Assembly (NCBI RefSeq): GCF_003086295.3
Contig: NC_092053.1
Span: forward strand, 90,244,745 to 90,308,744
DNA length: 64,000 nucleotides
Direction of reading: 5' to 3'
Source of the DNA: Arachis hypogaea
Lineage: Eukaryota > Streptophyta > Magnoliopsida > Fabales > Fabaceae
Position 1 is the stretch's first letter. Each line of letters starts with the position of its first letter. Made by a program: the position numbers and the translations under genes. The notes under the pieces were generated by a model. It made no database searches. It worked only from the letters and a program-made list of their open reading frames with translations, and was not told the DNA's origin. Positions 1 to 10,549 of the stretch are shown piece by piece.

Positions 1-16
1 TGCTCGAGGACGAGCA
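1..16 (+). other. Mid-element hairpin of G (AGGA loop)
   Basis: TGCTCG-AGGA-CGAGCA forms a perfect 6-bp stem with an AGGA loop. TTTAAGTTTGGTGTGG follows within a few bases. The same hairpin and tract occur in E at 52817-52836. Confidence 0.7.
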
Positions 17-71
17 AAGCTTTTAAGTTTGGTGTGGAAAAGCTCAATTTTTTGTTTTTCCATAACTATTA

Positions 72-363
72 ATGGCATTTAAGGCCGGAGAAACCTCTAG
101 GAAGAGGAAAGGGAAGGCAGTTGCTTCCAACTCCGAGTCATGGGAGATGGAAAAATTCATCTCAAAAGCCTATCACTAGAAAGAAGATGGAGCAAACAAG
201 AGAGCCCACTCATGGACCTCAACAAGAGCACTCCATTATCCTCCATAAAATCTGAGAGGACCAAAAGGCCATCAAAGAGGAGCAACAAAGGCAAGGAAGA
301 GATATTGAGGAGCTAAAGCACTCCATGGGATCTTCAAGAAGAAGAACTAGCTGCCATCACTAA
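72..363 (+). pseudogene. Remnant of Athila-type second ORF (element G)
   Basis: An ATG at 72 opens a basic N-terminus (RKRKGK) that matches the region upstream of 52966 in element E. The frame stops at TAG 177-179. Compared with E, about 0.7 kb is missing at the junction near 172-178, where both sides share ATCA. A second deletion follows after the CCTCAACAAGA sequence. The C-terminal coiled-coil part (GRDIEEL) is still readable up to the stop at 361-363. E lacks this ATG (AGG at 52891), so G shows the likely ancestral start. Protein function is unknown. Confidence 0.7.
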
Positions 364-1470
364 GGTGGACCCGTTCTTTAATTTCCTTGTTCTTATTTTT
401 CTATTTTTTGAATTCTATGCTTTATGTTTTGTCTATGTTTGTGTCATTATTACATGATCATTAGTGTCTAGTGTCTATGTCTTAAAGCTATGAATGTCCT
501 ATGAATCCTTCACCTTTCTTAAATGAAAAATATTTTTATTTGCAAAAGAACAAGAAGTACATGAATTTTGAATTTTATCTTGAAATTAGTTTAATTATTT
601 TGATATGGTGGCAATACCTTTTGTTTTCTGAATGAATGCTTGAACAGTACATATTTTTGAATTTGTTGTTTATGAATGTTAAAATTGTTGGCTCTTGAAA
701 GAATAATGAAAAAAGAGAAATATTATTGATAATCTGAAAAATCATAAATTGATTCTTAAAGGAATAAAAAGTAGTGAAAAACACAAAGCTTGCGAAAAAA
801 AAAGAGCAAAAAAAAAAGAAAGAAAAAGAAAAAGCAAGCAGAAAAAGCCAGTAACCCTTTAAACTAAAAGGCAAGGGTAAAAAGGATCCAAGGCTTTGAG
901 CATTAATGGATAGGAAGGCCCAAAGGAATAAAATCCTGGCCTAAGTGGCTAAATCAAGCTGTCCCTAACCATGTGCTTGTGGCGTGAAGGTGTCAATTGA
1001 AAAGCTTGAGACTGAGCGGTTAAAGTCGTGGTCCAAAGCAAAAAGAGTGTGCTTAAGAGCTCTGGGCACCTCTAACTGGGGACTCTAGCAAAGCTGAGTC
1101 ACAATCTGAAAAGGTTCACCCAGTTATGTGTCTGTGGCATTTATGTATACGGTGGTAATACTGGAAAACAAAATGCTTAGGGTCACGGCCAAGACTCATA
1201 AAGTAGCTGTGTTCAAGAATCAACATACTGAACTAGGAGAATCAATAACACTATCTGAATTCTGAGTTCCTATAGATGCCAATCATTCTGAACTTCAAAG
1301 GATAAAGTGAGATTCCAAAAACTATTCAAAAGCAAAAAGGCTACTAGTCCCGCTCATCTAATTGGAACTAAGATTCATTGATATTTTGGAATTTATTGTA
1401 TATTCTCTTCTTTTTATCCTATTTTGTTTTTAGTTGCTTGGGGACAAGCAACAATTTAAGTTTGGTGTTG
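364..1470 (+). other. Non-coding 3' internal region of G
   Basis: No supported gene. It is AT-rich and colinear with 54050-55175 of E. It includes an A-rich run near 790-850 and a G-rich transcribed-type tail, ending in the hairpin and purine tract before the LTR. Confidence 0.7.
1433..1470 (+). promoter_or_regulatory. 3' hairpin and PPT-like tract before G LTR
   Basis: GTTGCTTG-GGGA-CAAGCAAC is a perfect 8-bp stem with a GGGA loop (1433-1452). It is followed by TTTAAGTTTGGTGTTG, which abuts the LTR. This is the position of the polypurine tract that primes plus-strand synthesis, although here the tract contains several T. Confidence 0.65.
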
Positions 1471-3076
1471 TGATGAGCGGATAATTTATACCCTTTTTGG
1501 CATTGTTTTTACATAGTTTTTAGTATAATTTAGTTACTTTTTATTATATTTTTATTAGTTTTTATTCAAAAATTACATTTCTAGACTTTACTATGAGTTT
1601 GTGTATTTTTCTGTGATTTCAGGTATTTTTTGGTTGAAATTGAGGGACCTAAGCAAAAATCTGATTCAGAGGCTGAAAAAGGACTGCAGATGCTGTTAGA
1701 TTCTGACCCTCCTGCACTCAAGTGGATTTTCTGGAGCTACAAAATCCCAATTGGCGCGCTCTCAATTGCGTTGGAAAGTAGACATCTTGGGCTTTCCAGC
1801 AATATTTAATAGTCTATACTTTGCCCGAGATTTGATGACTCAAACTGGCGTTAATAGCCAGCCAAAAACTTTCTGGCGTAAAACGCCAGAACTGGCATAA
1901 TTCTTGGCGTTAAACGCCCATTTTGGCACCCATGGGGGCATTTAACTCCAACTTGAAGCATATGCACGTAAAAGCTTGAAAGCTCATCCCAAACACTCAC
2001 CAAGTGGGTCCCGGAAGTGGATTTATGCACTATCTGCACTTAGTTACTTATTTTCTATAAACCTAAGTTACTAGTCTAGTATAAAAACTACTTTTAGAGA
2101 TTCATTTTGGAACTCATGACATTTTACATTAGATAGTGTATCTTCTACAGCATGAGCCTCTAAACCCCATAGGTGGGGGTGAGGAGCTCTGTTGTGTTTC
2201 AATGGATTAATGCAATTACTACTGTTTTCTATTCAATCACGCTTGATTCTATTCTAAGATATTCACTCGTACTTCAATATAGAGAATATGATGATCCGTG
2301 ACACTCATCATTATCCTCAACCTATGAACGCATGCCTGACAACTACTCCCGTTCTATCTGAGCTCAACGTAGTCATTGGGCGATAGCTTGATTGCGTATC
2401 TCTTGGGTTTCTAATCCATGGACCGAGTCTGAAGGTTAGAACCTTCGTGGTATAGGCTAGAACCAATTGGCAGCATTCCTGAGATCCGGAAAGTCTAAAC
2501 CTTGTCTGTGGTATTCCGAGTAGGATCTGGAAAGGGATGACTGTGACGAGCTTCAAACCTGTGAATGTTGGGCACAGTGAGAGTGTGCAAAAGGACAAGG
2601 GTCCTATTCCGACGCTAGTGGGAACCAACAGATGATTAGCCGTGCGGTAGCTGTACATGGTATTTTTCATCCGAGACGAGAAATCCGACAGTTGATTAGC
2701 CGTGCAGAAATCGTACCTGGTATTTTTTATCCGAGATGATCATAAAACCTGCCCTTGAAGGAAGCCTTGTGTGTTTGGAGAAGAAGACAGTAGGAAAGCA
2801 GAGATTCAGATGACAGAGCATCTCCGGAAGCTCAGCCTGTTTCTCATTACTGAATCACAAGTACTATTTATTTCATGTTTTTTATTTTTCATATATACAA
2901 TCACTCTTATCATTAATCTCCTGACTAAGATTTACAAAATAACCATAGCTTGCTTCAAGCCGACAATCTCTGTGGAATCGACCCTAACTCACGTAAGGTA
3001 TTACTTGGACGACCTAGTGCACTTCCTGGTTAGTTGTGCGGAGTTGTGAAAAGTGTAATCACGATTTCCCATACCA
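1471..3076 (+). repeat. 3' LTR of element G
   Basis: Starts TGATGAGCGGATAATT and ends ATACCA. It is homologous over most of its length to the two LTRs of E. A TATA-like box lies at 2080-2087. Around 1855-1930 it holds several copies of the CTGGCGT..ACGCCAG palindrome. Unlike the E LTRs, its 3' end lacks the inserted PBS-like segment. Confidence 0.85.
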
Positions 3077-3215
3077 CTTACGCGTGGACCCCTCCCCTAT
3101 TTTCAACCATTTCTTTCTTCTCTTTTATTTACATCTTTTCTTCCTTTCTTTTCTCCACCCCTGCCTTATCTTGTCTTTTCCATCTTTTCTACTTGTTTTA
3201 CTTGGTTTTTGTTGC
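3077..3215 (+). other. Element F fragment between G and E
   Basis: Begins CTTACGCGTGG and continues as a pyrimidine-rich stretch. It resembles the region of B around 24085-24160 (CGTGGATTG followed by TTCTCTTTTCTTCTCC), so I read it as internal sequence of element F, continued at 56843 after removing E. Confidence 0.55.
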
Positions 3216-3220
3216 ATCTC
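3216..3220 (+). repeat. Target-site duplication of E (left)
   Basis: ATCTC immediately before the E 5' LTR; an identical ATCTC lies at 56838-56842. Confidence 0.9.
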
Positions 3221-4884
3221 TGATGAATGGATAATTTATACGCTTTTTGGCATTGTTTTTACATAGTTTTTAGTATGATTTAGTTAGTTTTTAGTATATT
3301 TTTTATTAGTTTTTAAATTAAAATAACATTTCTGGACTCTACTATGAGTTTGTGTGTTTTTTTGTGATTTCAGGTAATTTCGGGCTGAAATTGAGGGACT
3401 TGAGCAAAAATCTGATTCAGAGGCTGAAGAAGGACTGCAGATGCTGTTGGATTCTGACCTCCCTGCACTCGAAGTGGATTTTTGGGAGCTACAGGAACCC
3501 AATTGGGGCGCTCTCAATTGCGTTGGAAAGTAGACATCCAGGGCATTCCAACAATAAATAATAGTACATACTTTGCCCAAGTTTTGACGACGCAAACTGG
3601 TGTTCAAACGTCAACTTCTTGCCCTATTCTGGAGTTAAATGCCAGAAACAGGTTGCGAATCAGAGTTAAATGCCAGAAACAGTCTACAACTTGGCGTTTA
3701 ACTCCAAAAAGAGTCTCTACACATGAAAGCTCAATGCTCAGCCCAAGCACACACCAAGTGGGCCCGGAAGTAGATTTCTACATCATTTACTTATCTTATG
3801 TAACCCTAGTCACTAGTCTAGTATAAAGACTACTTTTAGTGATTTATTTTATATCTTTTGTTCATCTTTAGATCATTCTGTACACGTTTAGAGGGCTGGC
3901 CATTCGGCCATGCCTGGACCTTGTTCTTATGTATTTTCAATGGTAGAGTTTCTACACACCATAGATTAAGGTGTGGAGCTCTGTTGTTCCTCATGAATTA
4001 ATGCAAAGTACTATTGTTTTTCTATTCAATTTAAGCTTATTCTTATTCTAAGATATCCATTCGCACCCAAGAACATGATGAATGTGATGATTATGTGACA
4101 CTCATCACTATTGTCACCTATGAACGCGTGCCTGACAACCACTTCCGTTCTACATGAAAACAAGCTTGAATGTGTATCTCTTAGCCTCCATTCTGAAAGA
4201 TCGGAGTCTTCGTAGTATAAGCTAGAATTATTGGTGGCCATTCCTGAGATCCGGAAAGTCTAAACCTTGTCTGTGGTATTTCGAGTAGGATCTGGGAAGG
4301 GATGACTGTGACGAGCTTCAAACTCGCGAGTATTGGGCGTAGTGACAGACGCAAAAGGATCAATGGATCCTATTCCAACATGATCGAGAACCGACAGATG
4401 ATTAGCCATGCGGTGACAGCACATTTGGACCATTTTCACTGAGAGGACGGGAAGTAGCCATTGACAACGGTGATGCCCAGCATACAGCTTGCCATGGAAA
4501 GGAGTAAGAATGATTGAATGAAGGCAGTAGGAAAGCAAAGATTCAGAGGGAGCAAAGCGTCTCCATACGCTTATCTAAAATTCTCACCAATGAATTATAT
4601 AAGTATCTCTATCCTATTTTATATTTTGTTTATATTTTAATTATCTTAAATCCCATAACCATTTGAATCTTCCTGACTGAGATTTGCAAGATGACCATAG
4701 CTTGCTTCAAGCCGATAATCTCCGTGGAATCGACCCTTACTCACGTAAGGTTTATTACTTGGATGACCCAGTGCACTTGCTGGTTAGTTGTGCGAAGTTG
4801 TGAAAAAGAATTAAGATTATGAATGTGCGTATTAATTTTTTGGCGCCGTTACCAAGGAATGAACAATCACGATTTTATGCACCA
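3221..4884 (+). repeat. 5' LTR of element E
   Basis: Starts TGATGAATGGATAATT and ends TTATGCACCA (1664 bp). Pairs with 55176-56837, start to end. A TATA-like box TATAAAG lies at 3822-3828. A PBS-like TGGCGCCGTTACC lies at 4841-4853, inside the LTR, 50 bp before the true PBS. Confidence 0.93.
3822..3828 (+). promoter_or_regulatory. Putative TATA box of E LTR
   Basis: TATAAAG in the middle of the LTR, conserved at 55776-55782 in the partner LTR. The promoter role is inferred. Confidence 0.45.
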
Positions 4885-4890
4885 AGTTTT

Positions 4891-4910
4891 TGGCGCCGTT
4901 GCCCGGGATT
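4891..4910 (+). promoter_or_regulatory. Primer-binding site of E (tRNA-Asp)
   Basis: TGGCGCCGTTGCCCGGGATT lies six bases after the LTR end. It complements the 3' end of plant tRNA-Asp with minor differences, as is usual for Athila-type elements. Confidence 0.85.
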
Positions 4911-6459
4911 GTTCGAGTTTGGACAACTGACAGTTCATCTTGTTGCTCAGATAAGGTAATTTTATTTTATTTTTATTTTCAAAAAATTCAAAAAAAATTT
5001 ATTTATTTAATTTGTTCTTCAGAAATTTTAAGAATGAATTCTAGAGTTTCAGATGATGCTTTTATCATCACAGGAGCTAGTTAATTCCTATCAATTTGGC
5101 TGTTGTATGTAATGTTCTGCTGAAGCTTGTCTAGCCATGTCTAATCTTTTTAGACTGAAGCTTTAGACTAACATTGCATGATTCCTGGAATTCCTATTAA
5201 AAATTTTGAATTTATTTATTTTTCTTTCCAAATTATTTTCGAAAAATACAAAAAAAAAATTAATAAAATCATAAAAACCAAAAATATTGCGTTTCTTGTT
5301 TAAGTATAGTGTCAATTTTTAAGTTTAGTGTCAAGTGCATCTTTTTAATTTTTCTTAAAATTTTCGAAAACTCATGCATGGTATTCTTCAAGATCTTCAA
5401 GTTGTTCTTGATGATCTTCATTGTTTGATCTTTGCATTTTCATGTTTTGTGTCTTTTCTTGTTTTTCATATGCATTTTCAATATGTTAGTGTCTAAAGTT
5501 TGAAAATTTCTAAGTTTGGTGTCTTGCATGTTTTTCTTTTCCTAAAAATTTTCAAAAATAAGTTCTTGGTGTTCATCTTGACATTCAAAGTGTTCTTGCA
5601 TGCATCATGTGTTTTGATTCATAATTTTCGTATTTTGAGTCTTTTTTTTGTTTTTCTCTTTCCTCATTAAAAATTCAAAAATAAAAAAAAATATCTTTCC
5701 CTTATTCTCTCATAAATTTTCGAAAATTTGGTTTGATTTAGTCAAAAAGTTTTTAAATTTAATTGTTTCTTATGAGTCAAATCAAATTTTCAATTTAAAA
5801 ATTCTATCTTTTTCAAATCTTTTTCAAAAATCAAATCTTTTTCATTTTTTTCTTTCATATTTTCGAAAAATTCAAATTGATTTTCAAAAATCTTTTTCTT
5901 ATTTTGTTTCATAATTTCAAAATCTTTACTAACAATTAAAGTGATTGATTCAAAAATTTTAAAGTTTGTTACTTGCCTATTAAGAAAGGTTCAATCTTTA
6001 AATTTTAGAATCATATCTTTTAGTTTCTTATTAGTCAAGTAATCAACTTTAATTTTCAAAATCAAATCTTTTTAATTTCCAATTCAAATCTTTTTCAAAA
6101 TGATTTTCAATCATATCTTTTTCTATTTTAATCATATCTTTTTCAAAATCAATTTCAAAATCTTTTCTAACTTCTTATCTTTTCAAAATTGATTTTCAAA
6201 TCTTTTTCAATTAACCACTTGACTTTTTGTCTGTTTTGCTAATTCTTATCTTTTTCAAAACTACCGAACTAATTTTCTCTCTCTAATTTTCGAAAACTCC
6301 TCACTTTTTTTTTTCAAAATTTTTTTAACCAATTGTTTCAAATTTTAATTTTAATTTTATTTCTCTTTTTAATTTTTGAATTCTAACTAATATTTAAAAT
6401 AAAAACAAAAATATTTTTAATTTATTTTAATTAAATTCGAATTCTCCTCTCTCTCATCT
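4911..6459 (+). other. Long untranslated leader of E
   Basis: No credible coding region. Very AT-rich; from about 5640 it is dominated by degenerate TCTTTTTCAAAATC-type units. The leader resumes at 49484, after insertion A, just before gag. Confidence 0.7.
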
Positions 6460-6464
6460 CCTTC
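6460..6464 (+). repeat. Target-site duplication of A (left)
   Basis: CCTTC, matched by CCTTC at 49479-49483. Confidence 0.9.
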
Positions 6465-7003
6465 TGTTCATACCCTGGGTCGAGCTACCTGACCTGGGAT
6501 GATTGGCGACAAAGCGACCAACCTCTTCAGGTCAGACTATCCGACCTCTTCCTAAAAGAGCTCGGCCAAATAGACAGGAAAGCCCAAAAAAGGGCCCAAC
6601 CTAAGGAATACGACCCAGATCCAAAGGCAGCCCAAAGTCGATAGAGATAAGGGCGGTTCCATAGAAGATAAGCTGACCTCGCCAAAAGATAAGATAAGAT
6701 AAGATAACCAACTTATCTTATCTAAAAAGGTCACTCTACAACTACTATAAATACACTGGAGCACCCAGGTATAACTCATACTCTGATTCTACAATAAACC
6801 TGCTTAATACCCGTGCTAACTTAAGCATCGGAGTCTCTTGCAAGTACCCCCACCTCCGGTGACCAAGGATCAGAAGTGCAGCCAGTCCAACAAGTCGGAC
6901 ACAACAACTCTGGCCGCCACCAGCCAGCCAGACACGTCATCTCTGACCAGTACAGAAGATCTCATCCGAGATCGGCCTACAGTTTCAGGTAACCCTCGGA
7001 ACA
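6465..7003 (+). repeat. 5' LTR of element A
   Basis: Starts TGTTCATACC and ends GGAACA. TATAAATA at 6746-6753 is a good TATA box. Just upstream, four GATAA repeats face TTATCTTATC and can form a hairpin. The boundary with gag is a deletion junction (see the gag entry). Confidence 0.92.
6746..6753 (+). promoter_or_regulatory. TATA box of A LTR
   Basis: TATAAATA, conserved at 49219-49226 in the partner LTR. It lies about 25 bp after the inverted GATAA/TTATC repeats. Confidence 0.55.
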
Positions 7004-7853
7004 CCTCAACAACTTCAGAAGCAGAATGTACCTCACCGACGCCTCGGACGCTGTTCGCTGCAAATCTTTTCCAACGACCCTCACGAAAATAGCAATTAGA
7101 TGGTTCGACAACTTACCTCCCAAGTCCATCTCAAGCTTTAACGACCTAGCCAAAAAATTCCTGGCCAGATTCTCCATCCAAAAAGAAAAGGCCAAGCACG
7201 CCCCCAGTCTACTAGGAATCAGGCAAGGAGATCGGGAAAGTCTTCGCAACTACATGGAGAGATTCAACAAAACATGGCTAGACATACAAAGCTTGCCAAC
7301 AGAGGCCGCCATCATGGGCCTCATCAATGTTCTACGAGAGGGACCTTTCAGCCAATCTATATCGAAGAAATATCCCACATCTCTGGATGAGGTGCATGAG
7401 CGAGCGGAAAAATATATCAACATGGAAGAAAACTCTCGGTTGGGAGAAACCTCAAAATCCGGATTCTCCTACTGAGACAAAGATAAAGAATCCAAAAAGA
7501 AGGAAGATCGACAAGGGGAGAAAATTAAAAAATATCATAATTACACCCCTCTTAGGGTATCCCTGGTAGATGTCTACAAAAAAGTCTGCCATACGGAAAA
7601 GATACCCCCAGCTCGACCACTCAAAGGCAAAGGAGGAGGAGGAAATCGGAACGAATATTGTGAATATCACCGAGTCCGAGGGCATTCCACCAACGAATGT
7701 TTCGACTTAAAAAATATTATAGAAAAATTAGTAAGAGAAGGAAAACTAGATCGGTTTCTGGCCACCCGAGATGATGATCAAAGAAAGAGAAGAAGGGATG
7801 AAGATGTCGGACGAATTGAGCGATCACCTCGTACGCCAGAAAGACATGTCCAT
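7004..7853 (+). pseudogene. Tat-type gag, N-terminus missing (element A)
   Basis: Capsid-like gag matching Tat-lineage proteins (MYLTDASDAVRC, WFDNLPP.SISSF, LLGIRQGDRESLRNYMERFN). The frame can be read back to 7002, where it runs straight into the LTR end. The PBS and N-terminal half of gag are therefore missing. TGA at 7473-7475 interrupts an otherwise open frame, which continues to a C..H..H..C knuckle (CEYHRVRGHSTNEC, about 7650-7705) and then the protease. Gag would package the RNA; this copy cannot make a full protein. Confidence 0.85.
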
Positions 7854-8348
7854 ATGATACACGGAGGATTTGTAGGAGGAGGAATCTCTAAAGCATCCCG
7901 CAAAAGATATCTCAAAGAAGTATATCATGTCGAAGGAAAGGAGGAAGCTCCCGACATCCCTGCAATCACATTCACCAAAGAAGATGCATCCGGTATCATC
8001 TCAGGACACGACGACCCCATGGTCATCACCATCATACTGGCAAACGCCAATCTCTACTGCACATTAATAGACCAAGGGAGCTCTGCCGACATTTTATTCA
8101 AAACTGCCTTCGACAAGCTTGGCTTAGAAGAAAAGGAGCTTAAAGCATACCCGAACAGCCTGTTCGGACTCGGAGATACCCCAGTACAACCACTGGGATA
8201 CGTGTCACTACATACAACCTTCGGAAAAGGGAACCAATCTAGAACACTCAAGATAGACTACATCGTGGTCGACGTGAGTTCAGCCTACAACGCCCTAATA
8301 GGTCGGACAATACTAAATCAACTCGGCGCAATAGTCTCAACTCCATAA
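7854..8348 (+). pseudogene. Aspartic protease domain of A
   Basis: Same frame as gag. Retropepsin-like domain with the active-site motif DQGSSADIL (Asp codon 8070-8072) and the distal ALIGRTILNQLGA. It would cleave the gag-pol polyprotein. TAA at 8346-8348 ends the segment. Compared with relatives a few codons appear to be missing at this stop (recalled, not aligned). The domain itself looks complete. Confidence 0.88.
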
Positions 8349-9562
8349 GGGATAGCTACAATAAAAGCAGATCAAAAGACGGCACGCTGCTGTTATAACG
8401 AAAGTCTAAACCTCAGAGGCAGAGGAGAAGAGTTCTATACAATTGAGCTTGGTGGAATTCAGAGACATGAAGAACTCCGTCCGCAGCCCGAGGGTGAAGT
8501 AGAGAAAGTTCAGATCGGAGACACCTCGAACAAAACAACTAATATTGGCATGATTCTGATGGGAGATGTACTAGTACAGCTTTTACGAGATAATATCGAT
8601 CTCTTCGCATGGAAAGTTGCAGACATGTCAGGCATAGACCCCAAGCTAATGTGTCACAAGTTGGCGGTCTATCCAGGATCTCGGCCGGTACAGCAGAGAC
8701 GAAGAAAACTTGGGCCAGAACGATCCCAAGCTGTGAAAGAACAAGTACAAGCACTACTAGAGGTAGGATTCATAAGAGAAGTCAAGTACCCACTATGGCT
8801 AGCTAACGTCGTCTTGGTAAAAAATCAAATGGGAAATGGCGAATGTGCACCGACTACACCGATCTCAACAAAGCCTGCCCAAAAGATCCTTACCCACTCC
8901 CAAGTATTGACGCTCTGGTAGATGCTTTATCCGGATATAAATACCTCTCGTTTATGGATGCATATTCAGGATACAACCAAATCCCCATGTATCCACCAGA
9001 TCAAGAAAAGACCTCATTTTTGATGCCAAAAGCAAATTACTGCTACATTGAAATGCCTTTCAGTCTCAAGAATGTGGGAGCTACGTATCAAAGGCTAATG
9101 AATAAAGTCTTTTCAGATCATATCGTAAAAATCATGGAAGTCTACGTGGACGACATGTTAATAAAGACACAAAGCGAAGAGACATTACTGTCCGACCTGG
9201 CTCAAGTATTCGACACTATAAGGAAGCATGACATGCGACTCAATCCCGCAAAATGCACCTTTGTAGTAGAAGCGGGAAAATTCTTAGGTTTCATGCTCAC
9301 ACAAAGAGGAATTGAAGCAAATCCGGACAAATGCCAGGCCATACTCGATATGAAGAGCCTAACTTGTGTCAGAGAGGTACAACAACTCAATGGGAGATTA
9401 GCAGCCTTATCCAGATTCTTAGTGGGATCAGCGATAAGATCTCTCCCCTTCTATGCCACTTTAAGGAAAGGAAAGAAGTTCGAATGGACAATGGAGTGCG
9501 AGCAAGCCTTCCAGGATTTCAAAAATTTCCTGGGACGACCGCCTATCCTAACTCGACCATGA
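8349..9562 (+). pseudogene. Reverse transcriptase of A
   Basis: Ty3/gypsy RT. Linker and fingers (LFAWKVADMSGIDP, then VGFIREVKYP) are in the gag frame to about 8825. A one-base shift in the A-rich run there moves the rest to another frame (MCTDYTDLNKACPKDPYPLP). The catalytic YVDDM lies at 9143-9157, followed by LGFMLTQRGIEANPDKC and the thumb/connection. TGA at 9560-9562 sits where relatives have Arg, so CGA to TGA is likely. Not functional in this copy. Confidence 0.9.
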
Positions 9563-9961
9563 GAGAAAGAACCACTCGTATTATACCTTACGGTAGGAAG
9601 TCAGGCAGTAGCCTCAGTGCTGGTTCGGGAGGATGACAAAGAGCAACAACCTGTATACTTCATTAGTAAAGCGCTGCAGGGATCCGAGCTTAACTACCAA
9701 AAAATAGAAAAGTTCACGTACACTCTCATACTGACATCTCGACAACTCCGCCCGTACTTTCAGGCTCACACCATTAAGGTTCGGACCGACCAGCCCAAAA
9801 AAGGGATACTGCAGAAAACAGATCTAGCAGGCAGAATTTTACAATGGGCGGTCGAGTTATCCGAGTTTGACCTCCAATATGAAGCTCGGACAGCCATCAA
9901 ATCACAATACTTGGCCGACTTCATTGCAGAATTCACAGATACCCTGAAAACCCCCACAGAA
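9563..9961 (+). pseudogene. RT-associated RNase H domain of A
   Basis: Continues the RT frame after the stop: LVLYLTVGSQAVASVLVRE, PVYFISKALQGSE, then a TDQP motif. This is the first RNase H-like domain of Tat elements, often considered catalytically weakened. No frameshift seen here. Confidence 0.8.
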
Positions 9962-10372
9962 TGGAATCTCTACGTGGACGGGTCTTCAAATAAGACTGGA
10001 AGCGGCGCAGGTGTGATAATAGAAAGCAACCAAGGAACCCAAGTTGAGCTTTCCCTCAAATTTGGGTTCTCGGCCTCAAACAACTAGGCAGAATACGAAG
10101 CGTTACTAGCTGATTTGAAGCTGGCTAAGGAGGTTGGAGCTCAAAAACTCAACATCTTCAGCGATTCACAAGTAGTCACCTCACAAATAACAGGGAGCTA
10201 CCAAGCCAAAGATCCCACCATGAAAAAGTATTTGGATAAAACCAAGGAACAGCTCGGACAACTCGGGGAATATAAGATCTGCCACATACCCCGCGAACAA
10301 AATGGCCGAGCTGATGCACTCTCAAAATTAGCCAGCATCAAACCAGGGGGCAACAATAGAAGCCTTATCTAG
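9962..10372 (+). pseudogene. Second, archaeal-type RNase H of A
   Basis: Begins WNLYVDGSS. Acidic catalytic positions are visible as YVDGSS, AEYEALL, FSDSQ and GRADALSKLA. A second RNase H of this kind is a published hallmark of the Tat lineage. TAG at 10085-10087 just before AEYEALL, and TAG at 10370-10372, both fall where relatives have Gln (CAG). Confidence 0.88.
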
Positions 10373-10549
10373 GAAATGCTGCAGAATCCATCAATCTTGG
10401 AAGAGGAAAAAGTCCTAACCATAACAAGTTAGGATCAAGGATGGATGACCCCCATAATTAATTACCTCAAAACAGAAACACTCCCCACAAATGAGAAGGA
10501 GGCAAATAGGTTAAAACGGGAGGCTCAGTACTACACCATCATAAACAAC
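10373..10549 (+). pseudogene. Pol linker of A, cut by insertion B
   Basis: Same frame as RNase H, with another in-frame TAG near 10429. It ends at ACAAC (10545-10549), the left TSD of B. The codon phase at 10549 and at 43736 agrees, so the pol frame continues into the integrase part once B is discounted. Confidence 0.85.

Larger units (their letters stand above)
1..3076 (+). mobile_element. Element G: 3' part of Athila-like LTR retrotransposon
   Basis: The last 1.47 kb of an internal region plus a 3' LTR. It is colinear with element E (52819-56837 in this window): same hairpin at the left edge, same remnant ORF, same non-coding tail, related LTR. The 5' half lies outside the window, so the TSD cannot be tested; CTTAC (3077-3081) is the expected right-hand copy. 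It abuts sequence I assign to element F. Two internal deletions relative to E show it is a decayed copy. Confidence 0.85.
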
